Assembly: GCF_004801855.1 (NCBI RefSeq) | Contig: NZ_SSTC01000013.1 | Span: 1-64,000, forward strand | DNA from: Pseudomonas sp. A-1 | GTDB lineage: Bacteria; Pseudomonadota; Gammaproteobacteria; Pseudomonadales; Pseudomonadaceae | DNA length: 64,000 bases | Direction: 5' to 3' | Shown here: positions 17,115 through 26,776 of the stretch, piece by piece | How the letters are laid out: each line of letters begins with the position of its first letter | Numbering within the stretch: the stretch's first letter is position 1 | Position numbers and translations under genes: made by a program | Notes under the pieces: model-generated | The model's input: the letters and a program-made list of their open reading frames with translations, nothing else | Told to the model about the DNA's origin: nothing | The model's database searches: none

Positions 17115-18050
17115 TCAGCGCTGGATGTCGCGGTCGGCGTCGATCGTGTAGGGCAGCTCGAGCAGCTGCAGCGCCGGGCCTTCGAGGCTGCCCAGGTGCA
17201 GGCGGCCGTCCTCGACGGCGTTGTCCTGCAGCACGGCGAGTAACTCGATGCCGCCGTCGCTGCGTGCGGCCAGCGCCACCTCGCCCACCGAGCTGGCGTG
17301 CACCGGCGAGAACAGCTCGCTGCCGGGCGCCGGCAGTTCGCCGCCGTCCAGCCGCAGGCGGTACAGGCGGCGCTTGAGGCGGCCGAGGTACTGCATGCGC
17401 GCGACGATTTCCTGGCCGGTGTAGCAGCCCTTCTTGAAGCTGACGCCGCCGAGGCTCTGCAGGTTGAGCATCTGCGGGATGAACAGCTCGCGGGTCGCGC
17501 CGAACACCTGGGCGACGCCGGCGCGCACCTGGCTCAGCAGCCAGTCGTTGAGGCTGCCCTCGGGCAGGTGGGCGGCGAGGCGCTGGTGCAGGCCGTCGGC
17601 CGCGCTGACGGGCACCCACAGCTCGGCGCGTTCGCCCGGCAGGCGCACGGCGAGCAGCTCGCCGTGGCGGGCGACGCTGCCGTCGGCGCTCGGCAGGTCG
17701 ACGCCGAGGGCGAGCAGGGCGCCGTCGCCCCGGCTGAGGCCGAAACGCACCCAGGCCGCGCTCTCGTCGGCCAGCTGGGCCTTGAAGAACACCGCGTACT
17801 TCTTCAGGTCGGCCAGCTGCGGCTCGATCAGCTCGCGGGCCATGGCCAGGGCGAAGCCGTCGGCCAGCGGCACGATGCGGAAGCTCGACAGCATGCGGCC
17901 CTTGGGCGTGCAGCGCGCGCCCAGGCTGCTGGTCTCGGCGTTCAGGTAGTTGAGGTTGCAGGTCAGCTGACCCTGGAGGAACTTGGCGGCATCCACGCCG
18001 TGGACGGCGAGAACCCCCTCGTGGTCGAGCGAGCAGAAGAATGCGGACAT
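17115..18050 (-). CDS. ygfZ: YgfZ-type tRNA-modifying/Fe-S cluster assembly protein
   Basis: The 311-residue protein is a folate-binding, GcvT-like family member. The family signature KGCYTGQE, with its essential cysteine, is present near residue 225, and the N-terminal block [16 protein letters not shown] matches YgfZ. YgfZ helps maintain certain Fe-S enzymes, such as the radical-SAM protein MiaB. The start was placed at [14 protein letters not shown] by family length; an ATG 39 bases upstream is equally poorly supported by ribosome-binding sites. It is divergent from sdhE, the usual Pseudomonas arrangement, which puts two assembly factors side by side. Confidence 0.9.
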   Translation of the reverse strand: MSAFFCSLDHEGVLAVHGVDAAKFLQGQLTCNLNYLNAETSSLGARCTPKGRMLSSFRIVPLADGFALAMARELIEPQLADLKKYAVFFKAQLADESAAWVRFGLSRGDGALLALGVDLPSADGSVARHGELLAVRLPGERAELWVPVSAADGLHQRLAAHLPEGSLNDWLLSQVRAGVAQVFGATRELFIPQMLNLQSLGGVSFKKGCYTGQEIVARMQYLGRLKRRLYRLRLDGGELPAPGSELFSPVHASSVGEVALAARSDGGIELLAVLQDNAVEDGRLHLGSLEGPALQLLELPYTIDADRDIQR

Positions 18051-18141
18051 CGTGTCGGTTGCCGGTGCGAAGGTCGGGGCGGCCATCATAGAGCGCCCCG
18101 CCGACTCTTGTCAGCGGGCTGGCGGCATCGGAGGCCCTCGC

Positions 18142-18147
18142 TATAAT
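18142..18147 (+). promoter_or_regulatory. Candidate -10 box for sdhE-ygfX
   Basis: A perfect TATAAT lies 24 bp upstream of the sdhE ATG in the short divergent region with ygfZ. No good -35 box is found 16-18 bp upstream, so the transcript start is uncertain. Confidence 0.45.
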
Positions 18148-18171
18148 GCCGCGATTGCCGAGGAGGCCGAG

Positions 18172-18429
18172 ATGACCGAAGAAAACATCGAACTGAAACG
18201 ACTGCAGTGGGAATGCCGCCGCGGCATGCTGGAGCTGGACGTGCTGTTCAAGCCGTTCCTCGACGAGGCCTACGCCCAGCTGGAGGCGGTCGACCAGGAG
18301 CGTTTCCGCAACCTGCTCAAGTGCGAGGACCCGGACCTGTTCAGCTGGTTCATGGGCTACAGCCAGCCCGAGGACGCCGACCACGCGCGCATGGTGCGCA
18401 TGATCCTGGACCGTGTCCAGCCGAAGTGA
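18172..18429 (+). CDS. sdhE: Succinate dehydrogenase flavinylation factor SdhE
   Basis: The 85-residue protein carries the conserved RRGMLELD motif near residue 16; the RGxxE core contacts SdhA and promotes covalent attachment of FAD. The remaining pattern, FKPFLDEAY...[19 protein letters not shown], is diagnostic. It acts in the cytoplasm on succinate dehydrogenase and related flavoproteins. It has a GAGGAGG-like ribosome-binding site (AGGAGGCC), and its end overlaps the next gene by 17 bases. Confidence 0.95.
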   Translation: MTEENIELKRLQWECRRGMLELDVLFKPFLDEAYAQLEAVDQERFRNLLKCEDPDLFSWFMGYSQPEDADHARMVRMILDRVQPK

Positions 18430-18883
18430 GCCCTTCGAGTGCCACTGGCGCCCGTCGCGGCGCCTGCTGGCGCTCTATCTGCTGAGCCTGGGGCTGGCCG
18501 TGCTGGCCCTGGCGCTCGCCGCCATCCCGGGCTGGGCGCAGGCCGCCGGCCTGCTGTTCTGCCTGGTCCACGCCGCCTGGATCCTGCCGCGCGCCATCCT
18601 GCTCAGCCACCCGAGTGCCTTCACCGCCCTGCGCCATGACGGGCGTGGCTGGCAACTGCGCAATGCCGCCGAGGGCTGGGTGGCGGTGCAGCTGCGCCCG
18701 GGCAGCCTGGCGCTGCCGCAGGCGGTGGTGCTGCAGTTCCGCCGGCCGGGACAGTGGTTCGCCCGCGGTCTGTGCATTCCGGCCGACAGCCTGTGCCGCG
18801 ACCGGCATCGCCGTCTGCGCGTGCGCCTGAAGTTCGCCCGCCGGCGCTGGGCGCCGGTGGGCGAGGCTCAGTCGGGCAGGTAG
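18413..18883 (+). CDS. ygfX: YgfX-family inner-membrane protein
   Basis: The 156-residue product starts at a GTG inside the end of sdhE. Residues 20-65 form a hydrophobic hairpin of two membrane helices; the rest is basic and soluble. This layout, following sdhE in an overlapping pair, matches YgfX (PA0760-like). In E. coli the ygfYX pair was reported as a CptAB toxin-antitoxin system, but SdhE is better explained as a flavinylation factor, so a toxin role here is doubtful. Its 3' end overlaps the 3' end of the convergent nadB by 16 bases. Confidence 0.8.
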   Translation: MSSRSEPFECHWRPSRRLLALYLLSLGLAVLALALAAIPGWAQAAGLLFCLVHAAWILPRAILLSHPSAFTALRHDGRGWQLRNAAEGWVAVQLRPGSLALPQAVVLQFRRPGQWFARGLCIPADSLCRDRHRRLRVRLKFARRRWAPVGEAQSGR

Positions 18884-20487
18884 CCCGGCGGCACCAGGAT
18901 GGTGTCGCCGGCCTTGGGCAACTGGCCGGGGTAGTCGAGGGTGTAGTGCAGGCCGCGGCTCTCGCGGCGCAGCATGGCCGACTGGATCATCAGCTCGGCG
19001 ACCAGCGCCAGGTTGCGCAGCTCGATCAGGTCGCGGCTGACCCGGTAGTTGCTGTAGAACTCGTGGATCTCGCTCTGCAGCAGGCGCACGCGGTGCTGGG
19101 CGCGCTGCAGGCGCTTGTTGGTGCGCACGATGCCGACGTAGTCCCACATGAAGCGCCGCAGTTCGTCCCAGTTGTGCGCGATGATCACGTCCTCGTCGGA
19201 GTCGGTGACCTGGCTGGCGTCCCAGCTCGGCAGCGCATGCGGCATGCCGACCCGTTCCAGCTGGCTGACGATGTCGGCGGCGGCCGCGCGGGCGTAGACG
19301 AAGCACTCCAGCAGCGAGTTGCTGGCCAGGCGGTTGGCGCCGTGCAGGCCGGTGAAGCTGGTTTCGCCGATGGCGTACAGGCCGGGCACGTCGGTGTGGC
19401 CGCGGCTGTCGACCACCACGCCGCCGCAGGTGTAGTGCGCCGCCGGCACCACCGGGATCGGCTGGCGGGTGATGTCGATGCCGTAGCCCAGGCAGCGCTC
19501 GTAGACGGTGGGGAAGTGCGTCTTGATGAACTCGGCCGGCTTGTGGCTGATGTCCAGGTACACGCAGTCGATGCCGAGGCGCTTCATCTCGTGGTCGATG
19601 GCGCGCGCGACTATGTCGCGCGGCGCCAGTTCGCCGCGGGCGTCGAAGCGGTCCATGAAGCGCTCGCCGCCCGGCAGGCGCAGCAGGCCGCCCTCGCCGC
19701 GCAGCGCCTCGGTGATCAGGAAGTTCTTCGCCTGCGGGTGGTACAGGCAGGTGGGGTGGAACTGGTTGAACTCCAGGTTGCCGACCCGGCAGCCGGCGCG
19801 CCAGGCCATGGCGATGCCGTCGCCGCAGGTGCCGTCCGGGTTGCTGGTGTACAGGTAGACCTTGGCCGCGCCGCCGGTGGCCAGCACCACGAAGCGTGCG
19901 CGGTAGGTGTCGACCTCGCCGCTGTTGCGGTTGAGCACGTAGGCGCCGAGGCAGCGGCGGCCCTTGCCGCCGAGCTTGCGTTCGGTGATCAGGTCGACCG
20001 CCACGCGCTGCTCGAGCAGTTCGATGTTCGGGCACTGGCGGGCGCGGGCCAGCAGGGTGTTGAAGATCGCCGTGCCGGTGGCGTCGGCGGCATGGATGAT
20101 GCGCCGGTGGCTGTGGCCGCCCTCGCGGGTCAGGTGGAAGGCGAAGCCGCGCTCGCCGTCGTGGTGCTCCTCGTCGCGGGTGAAGGGCACGCCCTGGTCG
20201 ATCAGCCACTGGATCGCCTCGCGGCTGTGCTCGACGGTGAAGCGCACCGCGTCCTCGCGGCACAGGCCGGCGCCGGCGGTCAGGGTGTCCTGCACGTGCG
20301 ACTCGATGTCGTCGCTGTCGTCCAGTACCGCCGCCACGCCGCCCTGGGCCCAGTAGGTGGAGCCGCCGGCGAGGTCGCCCTTGCTCAGTACGGCGATGCG
20401 CAGGTGGTCCGGCAGGTTGAGGGCGAGGGACAGGCCGGCGCCGCCGCTGCCGATGACCAGTACGTCGTGCTGAAAGTGTTGGCTCAT
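18868..20487 (-). CDS. nadB: L-aspartate oxidase
   Basis: The 539-residue flavoprotein oxidises L-aspartate to iminoaspartate, the first step of de novo NAD synthesis, working with NadA. The N-terminal FAD-binding dinucleotide fold is [13 protein letters not shown] (residues 11-23). Other family landmarks are [12 protein letters not shown] near 43, the HPTCLY active-site loop and [22 protein letters not shown] near 355. Length matches P. aeruginosa NadB. It is divergent from algU, and its upstream region doubles as the algU promoter region. Confidence 0.96.
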   Translation of the reverse strand: MSQHFQHDVLVIGSGGAGLSLALNLPDHLRIAVLSKGDLAGGSTYWAQGGVAAVLDDSDDIESHVQDTLTAGAGLCREDAVRFTVEHSREAIQWLIDQGVPFTRDEEHHDGERGFAFHLTREGGHSHRRIIHAADATGTAIFNTLLARARQCPNIELLEQRVAVDLITERKLGGKGRRCLGAYVLNRNSGEVDTYRARFVVLATGGAAKVYLYTSNPDGTCGDGIAMAWRAGCRVGNLEFNQFHPTCLYHPQAKNFLITEALRGEGGLLRLPGGERFMDRFDARGELAPRDIVARAIDHEMKRLGIDCVYLDISHKPAEFIKTHFPTVYERCLGYGIDITRQPIPVVPAAHYTCGGVVVDSRGHTDVPGLYAIGETSFTGLHGANRLASNSLLECFVYARAAAADIVSQLERVGMPHALPSWDASQVTDSDEDVIIAHNWDELRRFMWDYVGIVRTNKRLQRAQHRVRLLQSEIHEFYSNYRVSRDLIELRNLALVAELMIQSAMLRRESRGLHYTLDYPGQLPKAGDTILVPPGYLPD

Positions 20488-20551
20488 GTGCGCCGTTCCG
20501 CTGGTAGATCGCTCCCTAGTATATAGAAGCCCCCGGCGGCACAATATAAGT

Positions 20552-20578
20552 GAACTTGAGCAATTATCTGCGTTCTTA
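20552..20578 (+). promoter_or_regulatory. Distal AlgU-type (sigma-E-like) promoter of the algU operon
   Basis: GAACTT at 20552-20557 and TCTTA at 20574-20578 are separated by 16 bp, fitting the AlgU consensus GAACTT-N16/17-TCnnA. It lies 240 bp upstream of algU, which allows autoregulation. Confidence 0.6.
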
Positions 20579-20731
20579 CCGAGGTTGCCCTGCCCGCGCG
20601 CGCCACTGGCTGTCGCTGCCTGGGCCTGCGTTCCTCGCGTGGCAGAGTCAGCCGTGCGCGGCGCCATCGGCGCCGCGTCCGTTTTTTTCGTCCCCGGGCC
20701 GAGCGGTCGCGGGAAAGGTGTCCGCGAAGGC

Positions 20732-20758
20732 GAACTTTTGTGCAGGGCCCGGGTCTAT
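20732..20758 (+). promoter_or_regulatory. Proximal AlgU-type promoter of the algU operon
   Basis: GAACTT at 20732-20737, a 16-bp spacer and TCTAT at 20754-20758 form a second near-consensus AlgU promoter about 60 bp upstream of algU. With the distal copy this gives tandem autoregulated promoters, as known for algU in P. aeruginosa. The rest of the 330-bp nadB-algU gap shows nothing else recognisable. Confidence 0.65.
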
Positions 20759-20817
20759 TCAACCAGACCGGATGTACTGGGCCGCACAGCTCTCCGCGGA
20801 CGTTTGAAGGAGCTTGA

Positions 20818-21399
20818 ATGCAAACCCAGGAACCGGATCAGCAACTGGTCGAGCGGGTCCAGCGTGGTGACAAGCGCGCGTTCGATCTGCTGGTGCTCAA
20901 GTACCAGCACAAGATTCTCGGGCTGATCGTGCGCTTCGTGCACGATCCCCAGGAAGCCCAGGACGTGGCGCAGGAGGCCTTCATCAAGGCGTATCGCGCG
21001 CTGGGCAACTTCCGCGGCGACAGCGCCTTCTACACCTGGCTGTACCGCATCGCCGTGAACACGGCGAAGAATCACCTGGTGGCGCGCGGGCGGCGCCCGC
21101 CGGACACTGACGTCAGCGCCGAGGATGCCGAGTTCTTCGAAGGCGATCACGCCCTCAAGGATCTCGAGACGCCGGAGCGCGCCCTGCTGCGCGATGAGAT
21201 CGAGGCCACTGTGCACCGGACCATCCAGCAGCTGCCCGAGGACCTGCGCACGGCGCTGACCCTGCGCGAGTTCGAGGGGCTGAGCTACGAGGACATTGCC
21301 ACCGCCATGCAATGTCCGGTGGGTACGGTGCGCTCGCGGATCTTCCGCGCGCGTGAAGCGATCGACAAGGCCCTGCAGCCGCTGCTGCACGAGGGCTGA
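20818..21399 (+). CDS. algU: ECF sigma factor AlgU (sigma-22, RpoE-like)
   Basis: The 193-residue extracytoplasmic-function sigma factor has region 2 with DVAQEAFIKAYRALGNFRG (residues 43-61) for -10 recognition and region 4 with YEDIATAMQCPVGTVRSRIFRARE near 150-173 for the GAACTT -35 box. It drives the envelope-stress regulon and alginate genes in pseudomonads. It has a strong AGGAGCTTG ribosome-binding site and heads an operon with its anti-sigma factor mucA, mucC and mucD. All sigma motifs are intact. Confidence 0.98.
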   Translation: MQTQEPDQQLVERVQRGDKRAFDLLVLKYQHKILGLIVRFVHDPQEAQDVAQEAFIKAYRALGNFRGDSAFYTWLYRIAVNTAKNHLVARGRRPPDTDVSAEDAEFFEGDHALKDLETPERALLRDEIEATVHRTIQQLPEDLRTALTLREFEGLSYEDIATAMQCPVGTVRSRIFRAREAIDKALQPLLHEG

Positions 21400-21428
21400 A
21401 AGCCGGCGAAAGCCAAGAGGGTAATACC

Positions 21429-21983
21429 ATGAGTCGTGAAGTCCTGGATGAGTCGGTGTCCGCCGTCATGGATGGCGAGGCTGATGAGCTGGAACTGCGG
21501 CGCGTGCTCGCGGCAGCCGGCGAGGATGCGGCCCTGCGCGAGCGCTGGGCGCGCTACCAGCTGGCCCGTGACGTGATGCACAGGCAGGCCGTGCTGCCGA
21601 AGCTGGATCTGGCAGCCGCGGTGTCGGCGGCCATCGACGCCGAGGACGCCGCGGCACCGGTCGCCAGGCCGGCGCGCTCCTGGCGCCATCTGGGCCGCTT
21701 CGCCGTGGCTGCCTCGGTGACCCTGGCGGTGCTGGCCGGCGTGCGCTTCTACAACAACCAGGACGAAACCGGCATGGCGCCGCAGATGGCCGAGCAGAGC
21801 GTGCCGGTACAATCGTCCCAGCAGAAGCTGGCGCCGATCGCCGCAGCGCCGACGGACGCGCAGTTGGTGAGCTACCCGGCCGGCGCGGTGCAGGCCGAGC
21901 CCGCCAAGCCGGCCCAGCCGGACGACCTGATTCGCAGCGTGCCGCCGCAGCCGGCTGCCGAGGCTGCGGGCGCCGGGCGCTGA
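21429..21983 (+). CDS. mucA: Anti-sigma factor MucA with an unusual periplasmic tail
   Basis: This 184-residue inner-membrane protein holds AlgU inactive. Residues 1-78 form the sigma-binding domain (SAVMDGEADELELRRVL, RYQLARDVMHR, LPKLDLAAAVSAA), clearly conserved. One membrane helix lies at about 91-106. The periplasmic part (107-184) is rich in A, P, Q and E and looks disordered. I do not see the conserved tail with a WxxxRLPxY-like pattern that I recall from P. aeruginosa MucA (194 residues), a region involved in MucB binding and regulated cleavage. This agrees with the absence of mucB: the next gene, eight bases on, is mucC. Cleavage by the AlgW/MucP cascade may therefore be gated differently. 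Confidence 0.95.
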   Translation: MSREVLDESVSAVMDGEADELELRRVLAAAGEDAALRERWARYQLARDVMHRQAVLPKLDLAAAVSAAIDAEDAAAPVARPARSWRHLGRFAVAASVTLAVLAGVRFYNNQDETGMAPQMAEQSVPVQSSQQKLAPIAAAPTDAQLVSYPAGAVQAEPAKPAQPDDLIRSVPPQPAAEAAGAGR

Positions 21984-21990
21984 GGTCGGC

Positions 21991-22458
21991 ATGCTCGAGG
22001 AGCCGGGGCGGGTCGTCGCGGTCGAGGACGGAGCGGTGTGGGTGGAGACCCTGCGCCGCAGCACCTGCAGCGCGTGCTCGGCGAACGCCGGCTGCGGGCA
22101 GGGCCTGATGGAAAAACTGGGGGTCGGCCAGAAGCGCGGCTACGTGCGCGCACTGACCGATCTGCGGTTGGCGGTGGGTGACGGGGTGGTGATCGGCATT
22201 CGCGAGGATCTGCTGGTACAGAGCTCCCTGCGGGTCTACCTGCTGCCGTTGCTGGGGCTGTTTGCCGGTGCAATGCTGGCACAGTGGTTGGCGCTGGCCG
22301 AGTCTTTTGTCATTCTCGCCGCTCTGGGCGGATTCCTCGCGGTCTGGTGGCTGGTGCGCAGGCACAGCCGGCAGGACGTGGACGATCCGGCCCGACAGCC
22401 GGTCGTGCTGCGTGCCGAGCTGGCGGTCTGTGCGGTGCCGCCGGCGGAGAACGGCTGA
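21991..22458 (+). CDS. mucC: RseC/MucC-family membrane protein
   Basis: The 155-residue protein starts with a short cytoplasmic domain containing the four-cysteine RseC motif (CSACSANAGCGQG around residues 28-40), then two membrane helices at about 80-98 and 102-120. RseC/MucC proteins sit in the inner membrane and modulate sigma-E activity and reduction of Fe-S or thiamine-related functions; the Pseudomonas role is weakly defined. It starts only eight bases after the mucA stop, where P. aeruginosa has a roughly 950-bp mucB gene. Confidence 0.93.
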   Translation: MLEEPGRVVAVEDGAVWVETLRRSTCSACSANAGCGQGLMEKLGVGQKRGYVRALTDLRLAVGDGVVIGIREDLLVQSSLRVYLLPLLGLFAGAMLAQWLALAESFVILAALGGFLAVWWLVRRHSRQDVDDPARQPVVLRAELAVCAVPPAENG

Positions 22459-22503
22459 TCCCGGTTGGTCTTGAAGGTTGATCTCAAAGGGAGTCCAAGA
22501 TTC

Positions 22504-23928
22504 ATGCGTACCCTGAAACGCGCCATGCTGTCGCTGGCTGCGCTGCTGGCGATGGCCCAGGCACTGGTGGCCCATGCGCAGTTGCCGGAATTCACCGAGC
22601 TGGTCGAGCAGGCCTCGCCGGCCGTGGTCAACATCAGCACCCGGCAGAGCATGCCGGCCCAGGCCGCCGGCCTGCCGCCGCAGATGATGCCGGACCTGGA
22701 AGGCCTGCCGCCGATGTTCCGTGAATTCTTCGAGCGCAGCATCCCGCAGGTGCCGCCGGGACAGGCGCCGCGCAAGCGTCAGGCGCAGTCGCTGGGGTCG
22801 GGCTTCATCATTTCCAGTGACGGCTACGTGCTGACCAACAACCACGTGGTGGCCGACGCCGACGAGATCATCGTGCGCCTGTCCGACCGCAGCGAGCTGG
22901 AAGCCAAGCTGGTCGGCGCCGATCCACGCACCGACGTGGCCCTGCTCAAGGTCGAGGGCAAGAGCCTGCCGACCGTCAAGCTCGGCAAGTCGGACGAACT
23001 CAAGGTCGGCGAGTGGGTGGTGGCCATCGGCTCGCCGTTCGGCTTCGACCACTCGGTGACCGCCGGCATCGTCAGCGCCAAGGGGCGCAGCCTGCCCGAC
23101 GAGAACTACGTGCCGTTCATCCAGACCGACGTGGCGATCAATCCAGGCAACTCCGGTGGTCCGCTGTTCAACCTGGACGGCGAGGTGGTCGGCATCAACT
23201 CGCAGATCTTCACCCGCTCCGGCGGCTTCATGGGCCTGTCGTTCGCCATCCCGATCGACGTGGCGATGAACGTGGCCGAGCAGCTCAAGGCCGAGGGCAA
23301 GGTCAGTCGCGGCTGGCTGGGCGTGGTGATCCAGGAAGTGAACAAAGACCTGGCCGAGTCCTTCGGTCTGGACAAGCCGGCCGGTGCGCTGGTGGCCCAG
23401 GTGCTGGAAGGCAGCCCGGGAGCCAAGGGCGGCCTGCAGGTGGGCGACGTGATCCTGGCGCTGAACGGCCAGCCGATCGTGGTGTCCGCCGACCTGCCGC
23501 ACCTGGTCGGCACCCTCAAGCCGGGCACCGAGGTGGAGCTGGACGTGGTCCGCGAAGGCGAGCGCAAGCGCCTGAAGCTGGCCGTCGGCGCGCTGCCGGA
23601 AGAGGGCGAGGCGATCGCCTCCACGGGCAAGGACGATGCGGCGCGCAGCAGCAACCGCCTGGGGGTGACCGTGGTCGACCTCAGCGCCGAGCAGAAGAAG
23701 GCCCTGGAAGTGGAGGGCGGTGCGCTGATCCGCGAGGTGCAGAACGGCCCGGCGGCGCTGATCGGGCTGCGACCGGGCGACGTGATCACCCATCTGAACA
23801 ACGAGTCGATCGACTCGGCGAAGACCTTCGCCAAGGTCGCCGAGGCGCTGCCGAAGAATCGCAGCGTGTCGATGCGCGTGCTGCGCCAGGGACGCGCCAG
23901 CTTCATCACCTTCAAGCTGTCCGAGTGA
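22504..23928 (+). CDS. mucD: Periplasmic HtrA-type serine protease MucD
   Basis: The 474-residue DegP/HtrA family protease has a signal peptide (about 1-25, cleavage after AHA). Its trypsin-like domain carries catalytic residues His114 (TNNHVV), Asp144 (RTDVALL) and Ser217 (GNSGG), followed by two PDZ domains (about 265-355 and 385-465). It degrades misfolded envelope proteins and dampens AlgU activation. The ATG with an AAGGGAGT ribosome-binding site gives the same length as P. aeruginosa MucD. It is last in the algU operon and followed by a terminator-like hairpin. Confidence 0.97.
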   Translation: MRTLKRAMLSLAALLAMAQALVAHAQLPEFTELVEQASPAVVNISTRQSMPAQAAGLPPQMMPDLEGLPPMFREFFERSIPQVPPGQAPRKRQAQSLGSGFIISSDGYVLTNNHVVADADEIIVRLSDRSELEAKLVGADPRTDVALLKVEGKSLPTVKLGKSDELKVGEWVVAIGSPFGFDHSVTAGIVSAKGRSLPDENYVPFIQTDVAINPGNSGGPLFNLDGEVVGINSQIFTRSGGFMGLSFAIPIDVAMNVAEQLKAEGKVSRGWLGVVIQEVNKDLAESFGLDKPAGALVAQVLEGSPGAKGGLQVGDVILALNGQPIVVSADLPHLVGTLKPGTEVELDVVREGERKRLKLAVGALPEEGEAIASTGKDDAARSSNRLGVTVVDLSAEQKKALEVEGGALIREVQNGPAALIGLRPGDVITHLNNESIDSAKTFAKVAEALPKNRSVSMRVLRQGRASFITFKLSE

Positions 23929-23946
23929 TCGACACTGCAGTGGCTG

Positions 23947-23968
23947 CGGGGGCGCTTCGGCGCCCCCG
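23947..23968 (+). terminator. Terminator-like hairpin after mucD
   Basis: A 9-bp GC stem (CGGGGGCGC / GCGCCCCCG) closes a stable TTCG loop 19 bp after the mucD stop. The trailing T tract is weak (GTTGCG). It probably ends or attenuates the algU operon before lepA. Confidence 0.55.
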
Positions 23969-24084
23969 TTGCGTATGTGCTGCCGGGTGTCAAGCCGTGG
24001 GTGACGCCCGCCGAGGCGATACGCTAGAATTCACGGCTATTTTCGGCGGGCACAGCCCGCGCTCTCCTTTTGAGTGTTGAGCCC

Positions 24085-25884
24085 GTGAGTGATCTGAGCC
24101 ATATCCGCAACTTCTCCATCATTGCCCACATCGACCACGGCAAGTCGACCCTCGCCGACCGCTTCATCCAGATCTGCGGCGGCCTGTCCGATCGCGAGAT
24201 GGAAGCCCAGGTGCTCGACTCCATGGATCTCGAGCGCGAGCGCGGCATCACCATCAAGGCGCACAGCGTGACCCTGCACTACCCGGCGCAGGACGGCAAG
24301 ACCTACCAGCTGAACTTCATCGACACCCCCGGCCACGTCGACTTCACCTACGAGGTTAGCCGCTCGCTGGCCGCCTGCGAGGGCGCGCTGCTGGTGGTGG
24401 ACGCCGGCCAGGGCGTCGAGGCGCAGTCGGTGGCCAACTGCTACACCGCCATCGAGCAGGGTCTCGAGGTGATGCCGGTACTGAACAAGATGGACCTGCC
24501 GCAGGCCGAGCCGGAGCGGGTCAAGGAAGAGATCGAGCACATCATCGGCATCGACGCCACCGACGCCGTGGCCTGCAGCGCCAAGAGCGGCATGGGCGTG
24601 GTCGACGTGCTCGAGCGCCTGGTCGAGGTCATTCCGCCGCCCGAGGGCGAGATCGATGCGCCGCTGCAGGCGCTGATCATCGACTCCTGGTTCGACAACT
24701 ACCTGGGCGTGGTGTCGCTGGTGCGCGTGCGCCACGGCCGGGTCAAGAAGGGCGACAAGATCCTGGTCAAGTCGACCGGCAAGGTCCACCAGGTCGACAG
24801 CGTCGGCGTGTACACCCCCAAGCACACCGCCACCGCCGACCTCAAGGCCGGCGAAGTGGGCTTCATCGTCGCCGGCATCAAGGACATCCAGGGCGCGCCG
24901 GTAGGCGACACCCTGACCCTGTCCAACACCCCGGACGTCGACGTCCTGCCGGGCTTCAAGCGGGTCAAGCCGCAGGTCTACGCCGGCCTGTTCCCGGTCA
25001 GCTCGGACGACTTCGAGGACTTCCGCGACGCCCTGGAGAAGCTGACCCTCAACGACGCCGCGCTGCAGTACGAGCCGGAAAGCTCTGACGCGCTGGGCTT
25101 CGGCTTCCGCATCGGCTTCCTCGGCATGCTGCACATGGAGATCATCCAGGAGCGCCTCGAGCGTGAGTACGACCTGGACCTGATCACCACCGCGCCGACC
25201 GTGGTGTTCGAGGTGGTGCTGAAGAACGGCGACATCGTCTACGTCGACAACCCGTCCAAGCTGCCGGACCTGGCGTCGATCGCCGAGATGCGCGAGCCGA
25301 TCTGCCGCGCCAACATCCTGGTGCCGCAGGATCACCTGGGCAGCGTGATCACCCTGTGCATCGAGAAGCGCGGCGTGCAGCGCGACATGCACTTCCTCGG
25401 CAGCCAGGTGCAGGTCAGCTACGATCTGCCGATGAACGAGGTGGTGCTCGACTTCTTCGACCGCCTGAAGTCGGCCAGCCGCGGCTATGCCTCGCTGGAC
25501 TACGGCTTCGACCGCTTCCAGGCAGCCAACCTGGTGCGCCTGGACGTGCTGATCAACGGCGAGCGGGTCGATGCCCTGGCGCTGATCGTCCACCGCGACA
25601 ACGCGGCCTACAAGGGCCGCCAGCTGGTGGAGAAGATGAAGGAACTGATCCCGCGGCAGATGTTCGACGTGGCGATCCAGGCGGCCATCGGCGGTCAGGT
25701 GGTGGCCCGCTCGACGGTCAAAGCGCTCAGGAAGAACGTGCTGGCCAAGTGCTATGGCGGTGACGTAAGCCGCAAGAAGAAGCTGCTGGAGAAGCAGAAG
25801 GCCGGCAAGAAAAGGATGAAGCAGGTGGGCAGTGTGGAAATTCCGCAGGAAGCCTTCCTTGCCGTGCTCAAGGTGGACAGCTGA
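24085..25884 (+). CDS. lepA: Elongation factor 4 (LepA)
   Basis: The 599-residue ribosome-associated GTPase begins [22 protein letters not shown] at a GTG; an in-frame TTG 15 bases upstream is less likely given family starts. G1 is [10 protein letters not shown]3 DTPGH, G4 NKMDL, with the LepA-specific C-terminal domain ending in [22 protein letters not shown]. LepA back-translocates or remodels stalled ribosomes and helps 30S biogenesis. It is upstream of lepB with a four-base gap, the usual arrangement linking it to the secretion peptidase. Confidence 0.97.
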   Translation: MSDLSHIRNFSIIAHIDHGKSTLADRFIQICGGLSDREMEAQVLDSMDLERERGITIKAHSVTLHYPAQDGKTYQLNFIDTPGHVDFTYEVSRSLAACEGALLVVDAGQGVEAQSVANCYTAIEQGLEVMPVLNKMDLPQAEPERVKEEIEHIIGIDATDAVACSAKSGMGVVDVLERLVEVIPPPEGEIDAPLQALIIDSWFDNYLGVVSLVRVRHGRVKKGDKILVKSTGKVHQVDSVGVYTPKHTATADLKAGEVGFIVAGIKDIQGAPVGDTLTLSNTPDVDVLPGFKRVKPQVYAGLFPVSSDDFEDFRDALEKLTLNDAALQYEPESSDALGFGFRIGFLGMLHMEIIQERLEREYDLDLITTAPTVVFEVVLKNGDIVYVDNPSKLPDLASIAEMREPICRANILVPQDHLGSVITLCIEKRGVQRDMHFLGSQVQVSYDLPMNEVVLDFFDRLKSASRGYASLDYGFDRFQAANLVRLDVLINGERVDALALIVHRDNAAYKGRQLVEKMKELIPRQMFDVAIQAAIGGQVVARSTVKALRKNVLAKCYGGDVSRKKKLLEKQKAGKKRMKQVGSVEIPQEAFLAVLKVDS

Positions 25885-25888
25885 GGAC

Positions 25889-26743
25889 ATGACTCTGAAC
25901 TTTCCGTTGCTGCTGGTGCTGGCCGTCGCCGTGTGCGGCGTGCTGGCGTTGCTCGACCTGCTGTTCCTCGCCCCGCGTCGCCGTGCCGCCATCGCCGCCT
26001 ACCAGGGCAGCGTGAGCCAGACCGACCCGCAGGTGCTGCAGAAGCTGGCCCGCGAGCCGGTGCTGGTGGAATACGGCAAGTCGTTCTTCCCGGTGCTGGC
26101 GCTGGTGCTGGTGCTGCGCTCGTTCCTGGTCGAGCCGTTCCAGATCCCTTCCGGCTCGATGAAGCCGACCCTCGAGGTCGGCGACTTCATCCTGGTCAAC
26201 AAGTTCTCCTACGGCATCCGCCTGCCGGTGGTGGACACCAAGGTGATCGAGATCGGCGAGCCGCAGCGCGGCGATGTGATGGTGTTCCGCTTCCCCAGCG
26301 ATCCCAACGTGAACTACATCAAGCGCGTGGTCGGCCTGCCCGGCGATCATGTGCGCTACAGCAGCGACAAGCGTCTGTTCGTCAACGGTCAGCCGGTGGC
26401 CGAGCAGCTGATCGGCGACGAGCCGGGCAGCCTCGGCAGCGCCCGCCTGTTCAGCGAGAAGCTGGGTACGGCGGAGCACCTGATCCGCAAGGAAATGCGC
26501 CGCTACCGTATCGAACCGGACCGCGAGTGGGTGGTGCCCGCGGGGCACTACTTCATGATGGGCGACAACCGCGACAACTCCAACGACAGCCGTTACTGGG
26601 ATGATCCGGCCATCGCGCCCGAGCTGCACGGCATGGTTCCCGACCGCAACATCGTCGGCAAGGCGTTCGCCGTGTGGATGAGCTGGCCAGCTCCCAAGGT
26701 CGGCCATCTGCCGACCTTCGAGCGTGTCGGGCTGATCCACTGA
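25889..26743 (+). CDS. lepB: Signal peptidase I
   Basis: The 284-residue inner-membrane protease removes signal peptides from exported proteins. Two N-terminal membrane helices (about 5-27 and 65-80) precede the catalytic region with Ser90 in PSGSMKPTL and the general base Lys145 in YIKRVVGLPGD. Box E (GDNRDNSNDSRYW) is near residue 222. Motif spacing and length match E. coli and P. aeruginosa LepB. It follows lepA directly and precedes a small membrane protein and rnc. Confidence 0.97.
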   Translation: MTLNFPLLLVLAVAVCGVLALLDLLFLAPRRRAAIAAYQGSVSQTDPQVLQKLAREPVLVEYGKSFFPVLALVLVLRSFLVEPFQIPSGSMKPTLEVGDFILVNKFSYGIRLPVVDTKVIEIGEPQRGDVMVFRFPSDPNVNYIKRVVGLPGDHVRYSSDKRLFVNGQPVAEQLIGDEPGSLGSARLFSEKLGTAEHLIRKEMRRYRIEPDREWVVPAGHYFMMGDNRDNSNDSRYWDDPAIAPELHGMVPDRNIVGKAFAVWMSWPAPKVGHLPTFERVGLIH

Positions 26744-26776
26744 TGCACTGAACAGTTCACGGATACGAGGTTGATC

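Noticed and set aside
18172-18883. sdhE-ygfX as a toxin-antitoxin pair
   Set aside because: SdhE has the RGxxE flavinylation motif and a well-supported assembly role; toxicity of YgfX is not evident from sequence.
24070-24084. TTG start for lepA 15 bases upstream
   Set aside because: The GTG start gives the family N-terminus [12 protein letters not shown] and the usual 599 residues.
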